NCBI GenBank assembly: GCA_004299705.1
Contig: SCQS01000054.1
Span: 62,001 to 126,000 of the forward strand
Reading direction: 5' to 3'
DNA from: Rhodanobacteraceae bacterium
Lineage (GTDB): Bacteria > Pseudomonadota > Gammaproteobacteria > Xanthomonadales > Rhodanobacteraceae
Length of the DNA: 64,000 nt
In this document: positions 1 through 7,402 of the stretch, one piece after another
Layout of the letters: each line of letters starts with the position of its first letter
Position numbering within the stretch: position 1 is the stretch's first letter
Notes under the pieces: generated by a model
Database searches by the model: none
Told to the model about the DNA's origin: nothing
What the model saw: only the letters and a program-made list of their open reading frames with translations
Program-made: the position numbers and the translations under genes

Positions 1-957
1 GGTGAACTGGATGACCTGCTTCAGCAGCGGCTCCAGCTTGCCGTTGTCGAACTTCGGCAGGCGCTTGTGGTACCACGCGGTCGCCGCATAGGTCGGCAGC
101 GCCAGCACGTAGGGCATGTCCACGCCCGGGTCGGCGCGGGTGCCGTCGATGCTGAGGTTGAAGTTGAGGATTTGCGATTGCAGGATCACGCCGTTCAGGT
201 CGATGTTGTCCTGCAGTTCGAGAATCCCGGCCAGTACCGCCGAACGGGTGGTGCCGTAGCTCTCGCCGTACAGGTATTTGGGCGAATTCCAGCGTCCGTA
301 CTTGGACAGGAACTGGGTGATGAAACGCGAGAAGACCTGGCCGTCGCCATCGACGCTCCAGATCTGCTTGGCCAGCGCCGTGCGGTCCTTGGCGCGGTCG
401 GCGGCGGTCTTGCCCTGCGGCAGCAGGCGGCCGAAACCGGTGCCCGGCGCGTCGATGAATACCAGGTCACTGGCATCCAGCAGGCTGTAGTCGTTGTTGA
501 CCAGTTGATAGGGCGCGGCGGGCGTGTGGGTGTGGTCGTTGGTGACCACGCGTTCCGGGCCCCATCCGCCCATCAGCAACCACACGGTCGAGGAGCCCGG
601 ACCGCCGTTGTAGAGGAACGTGATCGGACGCTTGGATGCATCCGCACCCTGCTTGAAGTAGGCGACGTAGCTCATCGCGACTTCGGGCGTGGATTCCTTG
701 GAGCCGGTGCCGTCGACCACCAGCGTGCCGGCGACCGCCTTGTAGCTGATCGATTTGCCCTCGACCGTGACCGTGCCGGTGGTGGTGGACGACATCGGCT
801 TCATCAGCTTCTGCACCAGGCTCTCGGGCTGCGCGTTGTCGCTGCTGCTCGCGCTGCCCTGGCCGGAACTGCCGGCGCTCGCGGGCGGCGCCGCGAAGGC
901 GGGGGCGCTGCACAGCAGCAGGGCAGCGACGGCAACGGCGAGACGATTGACTTTCAT
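1..957 (-). CDS. Secreted S10-family serine carboxypeptidase-like protein (3' end outside the window)
   Basis: The first 319 codons are present; the C-terminus lies beyond base 1. The protein opens with a Sec signal peptide (about residues 1-22: charged MKVNR, hydrophobic core, AFA cleavage site). A low-complexity Ser/Ala/Gly stretch follows, then a peptidase family S10 body. Visible family marks are FLYNGGPGSS, which forms the oxyanion-hole region, and GESYG, with the predicted nucleophile Ser233. The catalytic Asp and His of S10 enzymes would lie in the missing part. By family, it would remove C-terminal residues from peptides outside the cytoplasm. The start is the only ATG placed directly before a signal peptide. 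It has no obvious partner; the next gene on the same strand, 143 bp upstream, is a kinase-like fusion protein. The family call is firm; the substrate is unknown. Confidence 0.88.
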   Translation of the reverse strand, partial: MKVNRLAVAVAALLLCSAPAFAAPPASAGSSGQGSASSSDNAQPESLVQKLMKPMSSTTTGTVTVEGKSISYKAVAGTLVVDGTGSKESTPEVAMSYVAYFKQGADASKRPITFLYNGGPGSSTVWLLMGGWGPERVVTNDHTHTPAAPYQLVNNDYSLLDASDLVFIDAPGTGFGRLLPQGKTAADRAKDRTALAKQIWSVDGDGQVFSRFITQFLSKYGRWNSPKYLYGESYGTTRSAVLAGILELQDNIDLNGVILQSQILNFNLSIDGTRADPGVDMPYVLALPTYAATAWYHKRLPKFDNGKLEPLLKQVIQFT

Positions 958-1100
958 GAGTAGTACCCGAGGGTGAGGACGAAAGACGGGACGCACGGCG
1001 TCCATAACTTTTGCAGTATGCGCGCAAGAGCACGCAGCTTCATACGCCACAAGTCATGGGCAAAACGTGTGGATGGCGTGAAGACGTGAAGCCGGGGAAC

Positions 1101-3305
1101 TCAGTGCCCGGCCACGCTGCGCGGGAGCGGATGCCTGGCATCGATCACCCGCACGACGCGGAAGCCGACGCTGGTGTAGCCGACATCCGAATCGGCGCTG
1201 CCGATGTTGTCGAGCACGGATACGTGGCTGCCGTCGCGCCACGAGCGGCCGCGGAATGCGCGCGCACCGGCGCTGCCGCCCGCCAACCATTCGCTGACGT
1301 TGCCGTACATGTCGTAAGCGCCGACGCTACTAGATGCGTAGTGCCCGACGGGCGCGGTGTATGCGGCGCCGTCGTTGCAGGACCAGCGGTCGTCGTCGAA
1401 CCGGCTGCGGCGGCTGACGTCATCCACGTTGCCAAGCTGGCACGGGTTGTCGCGTTCGGGCATGCCGCGCGCGGCGCGTCGCCATTCGGCGCTGCTCGGC
1501 AGGCGATAGTCCTCGCGAGTGGTTTTCGACAGCCACGCCGCGTAGGCGGCGGCATCGTCCCAACTCACGCACACGGCCGGATGGTCGCCGGCTTGCGCGA
1601 AACCCGGCGCGCGCCAAGTGAGATGGCGAAACCGCGAGAACGGGTTGTGCGCCGCGAGGCACCTGGGGGCCGGCCGGTGCGTCGCGCGTGCGAACACCGC
1701 GTAATCGGCGCGCGTGACCTCGACCCGCTCGATGGCGAAGGCGGGCAGCTTGCCGACGGCCGGCACGTAAACGAGCAACGGGCCATGTGGATCGCGCATG
1801 CGCGTGCCTGCCATCGGCGCAGCCACCACGCGCGTGTTCGCCGCGCGTTCCGCCGCGGCAAGATCAAACCCCGCGGGGAACTTCGCCGGCAAGGCCTTGG
1901 CGAGTGGTGCCAGCGCCTTGATTTTCGAGGCATCGTGCCGGCGGGCTGCGCGCTCGATGGCGTCACCGACCTGTTGCGCCAGTTGGCTGCGATCGCTCAA
2001 CCAGGCCTGGCGTGCCGGCGCGGCCGCGTGTTCGGCCAAAGCATCGCCTTGCCGCAACAGGCCGACGGCCTCGCCGGGTTTTCGGTCATCGCGCCAGGCC
2101 TTGTCCAGCCGATCGCGCAACGCGGCCAGCGACGAGCCAATCCCCGCGGTTGCGGCAGGGTTGCCGGGGTCGAGCGAGAGGGCGGCGAGGTACTGGCTCG
2201 CGGCATTGTGGAACGGCGGCGAAAACACCTGGCCCTTGGCCTGCAAGGTGGCGGCCGTGGCGATCAAATTTTGCACGCGGTCGGTCGCCTGCAGCAACGC
2301 GGTACCGGCCGGCGCAGGCGTCGAAGAGAGCCGCGAAGTGGCGGGTGGCAGCGCCGGGCTCCCGATGCTCGTCGCGGCGGGAATGTAGTCGGGCGGGATG
2401 GCGGGCCCGCTCTGGTATTCCCACGCGGCCCAACCGACCAACGCCACGAGCGCCGCGAGCGGAAGCGCGGTGCGCAGCTTCCATTTCCGCACGCGTGGGA
2501 ATCGAGGGGTGCGAACACCGTCCACGTAGGCGCGAAATCCGCCAACGATCGGCGCGCTCAGCGCAGCGGCCATCTCCCTCGCGCTCTGGAAGCGCTGCTC
2601 CGGCGATTCGGCCAGGGCCCGGTCGATCCATGCCTGCCACGCGGCGGCGCCGGGTGTCAGCCGGGGAACCGGCTGCACGGTGGGCGCATCGGTGACGCGA
2701 TTCCGGAGTGGAGCCGCGCCCGACAACAGCGCATGCGCGAGTTTTCCGATGGCGTAAAGATCCGCGCGCGGATCGGGTGGCTGCGCGTGCGCCTGCATGG
2801 GGATCGCATCGGCACGCGACATGGCCGATTCGGCCAGGCGGCGCGCGATCCCGAAATCGGCGAGCCGTGCCCGTCCGTGCTCGTCGAACAACACGTTGGA
2901 AGGCTTGATGCCGCCGTGCACCACGCCCAACTGATGCGCGTGGTCCAACCCCGCCAGCAGCTCGCGCAGCAGCGCCGCGATTCGCGGCGACTTGCCAAGC
3001 AGCCTCGGCAGCATCCGCTCGAAGCCGACCAGCAGTGGCATCGAATAGAACAGACGTCCATCGCTGGTGTGCCCGGTGCCGTCGACGCGCACGATGTTCG
3101 GGTGTGCGAGTTGCGCGTTCAACTGCAGTTGTCGCTCCAGGCCCTCGATGAGGCCGGCATCGAGGTGGTGGAATATCTTGACCGCGACCGTGCGCCGGCT
3201 CGACAGCTCGGTCGCCAGGTACAGCGACGCCACGGCGCTGGCTCCGATCCGCCTGACCAACTGGTAGTCGGGTGCTTCGATCGGATGGGCGCCGCGGATG
3301 TTCAC
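1101..3305 (-). CDS. Pseudokinase-SUMF1 membrane fusion protein, copy 1
   Basis: A 734-aa protein. Residues 14 to about 260 form a serine/threonine kinase-like fold. The VAVK lysine is present (K43), as are DFG (150-152) and KPSN, but the HRD catalytic loop reads H130-G131-G132, so the catalytic aspartate is gone. The glycine loop is degenerate (GASAVASLY) and no clear APE motif follows. One membrane helix lies near residues 450-470 by sequence order (LPLAALVALVGWAAW). The last 210 or so residues are a formylglycine-generating-enzyme/SUMF1-like domain (YDMYGNVSEW, FRGRSWRDG, VGFRVVR). It lacks the Cys pair that follows the RGGS motif in true FGE. It is the tandem paralogue of the next gene, with the same length and architecture. 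Annotation pipelines tend to call such proteins bifunctional kinase/FGE; the residues argue for a non-catalytic sensor or scaffold (inference). Confidence 0.85.
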   Translation of the reverse strand: MNIRGAHPIEAPDYQLVRRIGASAVASLYLATELSSRRTVAVKIFHHLDAGLIEGLERQLQLNAQLAHPNIVRVDGTGHTSDGRLFYSMPLLVGFERMLPRLLGKSPRIAALLRELLAGLDHAHQLGVVHGGIKPSNVLFDEHGRARLADFGIARRLAESAMSRADAIPMQAHAQPPDPRADLYAIGKLAHALLSGAAPLRNRVTDAPTVQPVPRLTPGAAAWQAWIDRALAESPEQRFQSAREMAAALSAPIVGGFRAYVDGVRTPRFPRVRKWKLRTALPLAALVALVGWAAWEYQSGPAIPPDYIPAATSIGSPALPPATSRLSSTPAPAGTALLQATDRVQNLIATAATLQAKGQVFSPPFHNAASQYLAALSLDPGNPAATAGIGSSLAALRDRLDKAWRDDRKPGEAVGLLRQGDALAEHAAAPARQAWLSDRSQLAQQVGDAIERAARRHDASKIKALAPLAKALPAKFPAGFDLAAAERAANTRVVAAPMAGTRMRDPHGPLLVYVPAVGKLPAFAIERVEVTRADYAVFARATHRPAPRCLAAHNPFSRFRHLTWRAPGFAQAGDHPAVCVSWDDAAAYAAWLSKTTREDYRLPSSAEWRRAARGMPERDNPCQLGNVDDVSRRSRFDDDRWSCNDGAAYTAPVGHYASSSVGAYDMYGNVSEWLAGGSAGARAFRGRSWRDGSHVSVLDNIGSADSDVGYTSVGFRVVRVIDARHPLPRSVAGH

Positions 3306-3578
3306 GAGCGCCGCGGAAGATCAGTGTGCCGGCCAGGCGGTCTACTGCACGTGCCGGAGCGATTGCCTGCAGGCCGTGGCGCCACGCGCTCCCGGCGCGC
3401 GGGCAGCGGGTCGGTGGTCGGGGTTGCCGTGGCGGGGTAGGGGGTGGTTGCCATCGATCGCCGCCTTCCGTGGCGGGTTTCCAGCAGAACCCCCTGCGTT
3501 CCCGATGATACACAACCCACGCGCTCGCGATGTGGTGCCGCGTCGCGTGCTCACGCAGGATGTCGTCGCGCGGGTTTG
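3306..3578. other. Intergenic gap between the two pseudokinase genes
   Basis: This is 273 bp with no convincing coding potential. Reading frames crossing it on either strand are continuations of frames in the flanking high-GC genes. No clear hairpin terminator is visible. Because both neighbours run leftward, it is the natural place for a promoter of copy 1, but I see no good -35/-10 pair. Confidence 0.4.
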
Positions 3579-5783
3579 TCAGCGGCTCGCAACGACCGGC
3601 GGGACGGGATGCGCCGCATCGATGATCCGCACCACGCGGAAACCAATGTTGGTGTAACCGACGTCGGAGTCGGCCGTGCCCTCGCGACCCAGCGGCGTCT
3701 GATGGCTGCCGTCGCGCCACGAAAGGCCGCGGAACACGCGCGAGCGCGGGCTGCCGCCGGCCAGCCATTCGCTGACGTTGCCGTACATGTCGTAGGCGCC
3801 GACCCCGCTGGGCGCGTAGTGTCCGACCGGCGCGGTTTGCGCCGCGCCGTCGTCGCACGACCAGCGATCGTTGTCCATGGCGCTGTGGCGGCTGACGTCA
3901 TCGACATTGCCGAGTTGGCAGGGGCTTTCCTTGGGCACGCCCTGCGCCGCGCGCAGCCATTCGCCACCGCTCGGCAGTTGGTAGGCTTCGCCGGTGGTCT
4001 TCGACAACCATGCCACGTATGCAACGGCATCGTTCCAGCTCACGCACACCACCGGGTGGTCGCTGGTTTGCGCGAAACCGGGCGCCTGCCAGGTGAGATG
4101 GCGCATGCGCGAAAACGGGTTGTAGGCTTCGAGGCACTTCGAGGCGGGGCGTCGCGTCGCCTGCGCGAACGCGGCGTAGTCGGCACGCGTCACCTCGACG
4201 CGCGCGATCGCGAATGCCGGCGCGTTGCCGGCAGCCGGCACGTACACCAGCAGGGGGCCGCCACGGTCGCGCAGGCGTGTTCCCGCGACGGGCACGGCGA
4301 CCGTGCGTTCCGCGACCGCGAGGTCGAAACCATCGGGGTAGGTCGCGGGCAGCGCGGCGGCGAGCGGTTTCAGTGCGTCGAGTTGCGTGGCGTCATGATT
4401 GCGCGCCGCCGTCACGATGGCGCTGCCGACGTCTCGCGCGAGGCCGGCACGCTGCTTGCGCCATTCACGGTTCGCCTGCGTGCCCGCGTGCGAGGCCAGC
4501 ATGTCGCATTGCTTCAGCAGGGTGCGGGCCTGCGCCAGTCGATCCGCGCGCCAGTCGCCGTCCAGCCGCCCGCGCAGCGTCCGCAGCATGGCGTCGATGC
4601 CCGCGACCGCGGCGGGGTTGCCGGGATCGAGCATCAACGCGGCGAGATATTCCTCGGCGGCGTTGGCGCCAGGCGGCGAGAACAGATGATCGCCGGCGCG
4701 CAAGGTATCGCCTTGTTCGATCAACACCTGCACGCGACTCGCGAGCGGTGAAACGCTGGCGGCGCTGGCAGGCGCAGCCTGCGCTGGCGCCGGCAGCGGG
4801 CCGGAGGCCGGCGCACTGGTGCCGGCCAATTCAGCCGCGTTGCCGTCCTGCAGGGCCGGGGCCTGGTGGTGCCCCCATGCCAGCCAGCCCGCCGCGACCA
4901 CGAGTGCGACCGCGAGTCCGATACCGCCGATCGCCCAGGCGGGCGCGCGCCTGCGGGGCGTGGTGCGGGAGACCCGCGTGTTGCCTTGCTGTCCGCCGTC
5001 GATCACGGCCAATGCGTCGGCCATTTCCTCGGCGCTCTGGAAGCGCTGTTCGGGTGCCTTGGCCAGCGCCTTGTCGATCCAGGGTTGCCACGCGCCGACC
5101 ATGGGCGGCAGGCGCGGGATGGGTTGCTCGACGTGCGCGAGCGCGGTGGCGATTGCGTCTTCGCCGGTGAAGGGCAACGAGCCCGTGAGCAGCGTGTAGG
5201 CGAGCACCCCGACGCTGTACAGATCCGAGCGTTGGCCCGGCGGATTGCCGCGTGCCTGTTCGGGACTTTGATAGCCGGCCGCGTCGGGGTGCGGCCGTCC
5301 CATCTCGGCGGCGCAGCGCGCAATGCCGAAATCGGCCAGCCGCGCATGGCCGCGTTCGTCGAACAACACGTTGGCAGGCTTGATGCCACCGTGCACGATG
5401 CCACGCCGGTGCGCGTAGCCCAGCACGTCCAGCACTTCGCGCAGCAGCTTGGCCACTTTCAATGGTTTCGCACGCAGGTTGTGGCGCGACAATTCCGCGC
5501 TCAACAGGAACGGCATCGAGTGGAACAGCCGGCCGTCGTCGCTGCGTCCGATCTGGTGCACGTCGACAATGTGCGGGTGCGCAAGTCGCGCGTTGGTCCG
5601 CAGCAATTGCTCGAAGCGCGCGATGGCCGAAACGTCCAGTGTGTCGAACACCTTCACCGCGACCTGGCGTTCGAGCGAGCGTTGCATCGCCACGTACACG
5701 GTCGCAGCGCCACTGGTTCCGATCGGGCGCACCAGCCGATAGCCCGGCACGCCGATGCCGCTGGTGGTGTTGGCGTCGTTCAT
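3579..5783 (-). CDS. Pseudokinase-SUMF1 membrane fusion protein, copy 2
   Basis: Starting at the ATG at 5781-5783 gives 734 aa, exactly the length of the downstream paralogue, and both then begin 11-12 residues before the kinase-like fold (PGYRLVRPIG here, PDYQLVRRIG there). An upstream ATG would add 39 residues that look non-coding. The kinase-like domain keeps the VAVK lysine (K44), DFG (151-153) and SPEQ, and its glycine loop is better preserved than in copy 1. Its catalytic loop again reads HGG (131-133) in place of HRD. An Arg/Pro stretch precedes a single membrane helix, then an Ala/Pro linker and a C-terminal SUMF1-like domain (YDMYGNVSEW, FRGLSWRDG) without the FGE cysteines. Cytoplasmic kinase fold with an exported SUMF1 domain is the likely topology (inference). 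Confidence 0.85.
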   Translation of the reverse strand: MNDANTTSGIGVPGYRLVRPIGTSGAATVYVAMQRSLERQVAVKVFDTLDVSAIARFEQLLRTNARLAHPHIVDVHQIGRSDDGRLFHSMPFLLSAELSRHNLRAKPLKVAKLLREVLDVLGYAHRRGIVHGGIKPANVLFDERGHARLADFGIARCAAEMGRPHPDAAGYQSPEQARGNPPGQRSDLYSVGVLAYTLLTGSLPFTGEDAIATALAHVEQPIPRLPPMVGAWQPWIDKALAKAPEQRFQSAEEMADALAVIDGGQQGNTRVSRTTPRRRAPAWAIGGIGLAVALVVAAGWLAWGHHQAPALQDGNAAELAGTSAPASGPLPAPAQAAPASAASVSPLASRVQVLIEQGDTLRAGDHLFSPPGANAAEEYLAALMLDPGNPAAVAGIDAMLRTLRGRLDGDWRADRLAQARTLLKQCDMLASHAGTQANREWRKQRAGLARDVGSAIVTAARNHDATQLDALKPLAAALPATYPDGFDLAVAERTVAVPVAGTRLRDRGGPLLVYVPAAGNAPAFAIARVEVTRADYAAFAQATRRPASKCLEAYNPFSRMRHLTWQAPGFAQTSDHPVVCVSWNDAVAYVAWLSKTTGEAYQLPSGGEWLRAAQGVPKESPCQLGNVDDVSRHSAMDNDRWSCDDGAAQTAPVGHYAPSGVGAYDMYGNVSEWLAGGSPRSRVFRGLSWRDGSHQTPLGREGTADSDVGYTNIGFRVVRIIDAAHPVPPVVASR

Positions 5784-5913
5784 GGCGGTGCCGGCAGGGG
5801 GCAGGTGGTATCGGGGTACATCAGGCGCGGGTTCCCTGGGTGAAACGGGCGCGCCCTTGCCGACCCTGGCCGGGACAAGGCCGTGCGACAGTGCTGGCAT
5901 GGGTTCCGGATGC

Positions 5914-6291
5914 TCAATCCGCGCCTTCGTGACGACCTTCCAGATGGAACCGGTGCATGAGTCGATGCATGAACGGTGCCAGCAGCAGCCCCGCCACGCC
6001 GATCAGCACCAGTCCGCTGTACAGGGCATACAGGCCCGCGAACAATTTGCCGGCGGCGGTGTGCAGGCTGTCCACCGGGCCCATTCCACCCAGGATCATC
6101 GAGGCGTTGAGGAACGCCGCCAGCCAGCCCATGCCTTCGGTCAGGCGGTAGCCGAGCATGCCGATCGCGAGCGACACCACGATCACCACGCCACACAGGA
6201 CCAGCGTCCGCGCGACCCGATGCGTCAGGAAGCGCCGCCACGGCAACAGGGGCTCGCTGCGGTGCTCGTAGCGGAAGACGTGACGGAACAT
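5914..6291 (-). CDS. Small two-helix membrane protein resembling a K+ channel pore domain with a degenerate filter
   Basis: 125 aa. A basic N-terminus is followed by a helix at about residues 28-48, a short re-entrant-like segment at about 55-72 and a second helix at about 82-107, ending in a His/Arg-rich tail. The helix, pore loop, GKLFAGLYALYSGL, helix layout closely resembles 2TM potassium channel pores, in which a TVGYGD filter precedes a conserved GKLF-type helix start. Here the filter position reads LGGMGPVD, so K+ selectivity is not expected. No Shine-Dalgarno motif is obvious. The gene lies 130 bp upstream of pseudokinase copy 2 and shares its strand, so co-transcription is possible. 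The membrane assignment is firm; the channel relationship is inferred from pattern only. Confidence 0.65.
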   Translation of the reverse strand: MFRHVFRYEHRSEPLLPWRRFLTHRVARTLVLCGVVIVVSLAIGMLGYRLTEGMGWLAAFLNASMILGGMGPVDSLHTAAGKLFAGLYALYSGLVLIGVAGLLLAPFMHRLMHRFHLEGRHEGAD

Positions 6292-6357
6292 GCGGGTAGC
6301 CTGCGCGGCCGGGGTGGCCGATTATGCATCGGCCCGGCTGTGTTCACGCGATTGGTG

Positions 6358-7266
6358 TCAAAACAACAAGGACGACATCCGACGGCGCGTGGTCGCGACC
6401 AGCGCCTCGTCGTTGGCGATGCGGAACGCGTCCAGCAGGCGCTTGCGCGCCAAACCCTCGCTCCAGTTGCGGTCGGCGGCGAGGATCGCCAGCCAGTGCT
6501 GCATCGCGGCTGCGACATCGCCGCCCAGCAACTGGCGCACGCCCAGGCCATCGTGGGCGGCGAAGTCGCGCGGATCACGTTCGACCCGCGCCAGCAATTC
6601 AGCGGCAGGTGGGATCGCGGACAGCGACTGCTGCATCGCCTGCAGCGCGGCCAGCGCCTTGGCGCGATCGTCTTCGGCGAGGTCGACCGGCAGCGCGTCA
6701 AGCGTTTTCTGCACGTCGGCGGTGTCGCCGGCACGTGCGCGCGCCAGCGCGAGGTCGAGCTTCAGCGCGGGATCGTCGGGCTTGGCCGCAAGCGCTTTCG
6801 ACAGGCGCGCGACCGCAGCCTGCGGGGTTTCGACGGGCGCGGGCGCGCCGTCATCGACGGCTTGTTCGGGGGCTTCGATCCGCGACGCGGGTTCGACCTG
6901 GTGCCGCTTCAGGAATTCGCGCACCTGCGATTCCGGCAGCGCGCCGGTGAATGCGTCCGCGATCTGGCCGTCCCGGATCAGCACCACGGTTGGAATGCTG
7001 CGTATCCCGAACATGCCGGCGAGCTGCTGTTCCTTGTCGCAATCGACCTTGGCGAGCCGGAACGCGCCCGCGTAGTCGCCGGCGAGCTTTTCCAGGATCG
7101 GCCCCAGCGTCTTGCACGGCCCGCACCACGTCGCCCAGAAATCCACCAGCACCGGAGTCTGCAGCGAAGCTTGCAGCACGTCGGCTTCGAAGTTCGCTTC
7201 GCCCGCTTCGAATATGTTGCTGGCAGCTTGGGTTTGGGTGGGTTCTGGCGTGGGAGTGAAAGCCAT
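6358..7266 (-). CDS. cnoX: Thioredoxin-TPR co-chaperone, CnoX/YbbN type
   Basis: 302 aa. Residues of about 20-125 form a thioredoxin domain with the active site WCGPC (Cys48, Cys51). The rest is an alpha-helical region with TPR-like repeats, as in CnoX (YbbN). In that family the protein protects clients from overoxidation and hands them to GroEL or DnaK. Unlike the E. coli protein, which has a modified active site, this one keeps a full CGPC and so is probably redox-active, as in Caulobacter (family knowledge). The ATG at 7264-7266 was chosen because the upstream in-frame sequence looks non-coding. The gene is divergent from leuS, with a 136-bp shared upstream region. Confidence 0.88.
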   Translation of the reverse strand: MAFTPTPEPTQTQAASNIFEAGEANFEADVLQASLQTPVLVDFWATWCGPCKTLGPILEKLAGDYAGAFRLAKVDCDKEQQLAGMFGIRSIPTVVLIRDGQIADAFTGALPESQVREFLKRHQVEPASRIEAPEQAVDDGAPAPVETPQAAVARLSKALAAKPDDPALKLDLALARARAGDTADVQKTLDALPVDLAEDDRAKALAALQAMQQSLSAIPPAAELLARVERDPRDFAAHDGLGVRQLLGGDVAAAMQHWLAILAADRNWSEGLARKRLLDAFRIANDEALVATTRRRMSSLLF

Positions 7267-7402
7267 GATTGGATTGACAAGTCGGTGGCGTGACAAGCGA
7301 CCATGATAACGAGTGCCGTCGCCCCGGCCACCGCTTGGCGCTTTTGCTGCACTGCGGTAGGCTGGCCGATCTTGAATCCTTGTGCCGGATCGCACCGCTG
7401 TC

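Noticed and set aside
1101-3305. Annotation as an active serine/threonine kinase and formylglycine-generating enzyme
   Set aside because: The HRD aspartate and the FGE cysteines are missing, so activity is not supported by sequence.
1011-3440. A plus-strand open frame of about 809 codons opposite pseudokinase copy 1
   Set aside because: Low-complexity antisense product; the minus-strand protein has clear kinase-like and SUMF1 motifs and a close paralogue next door.
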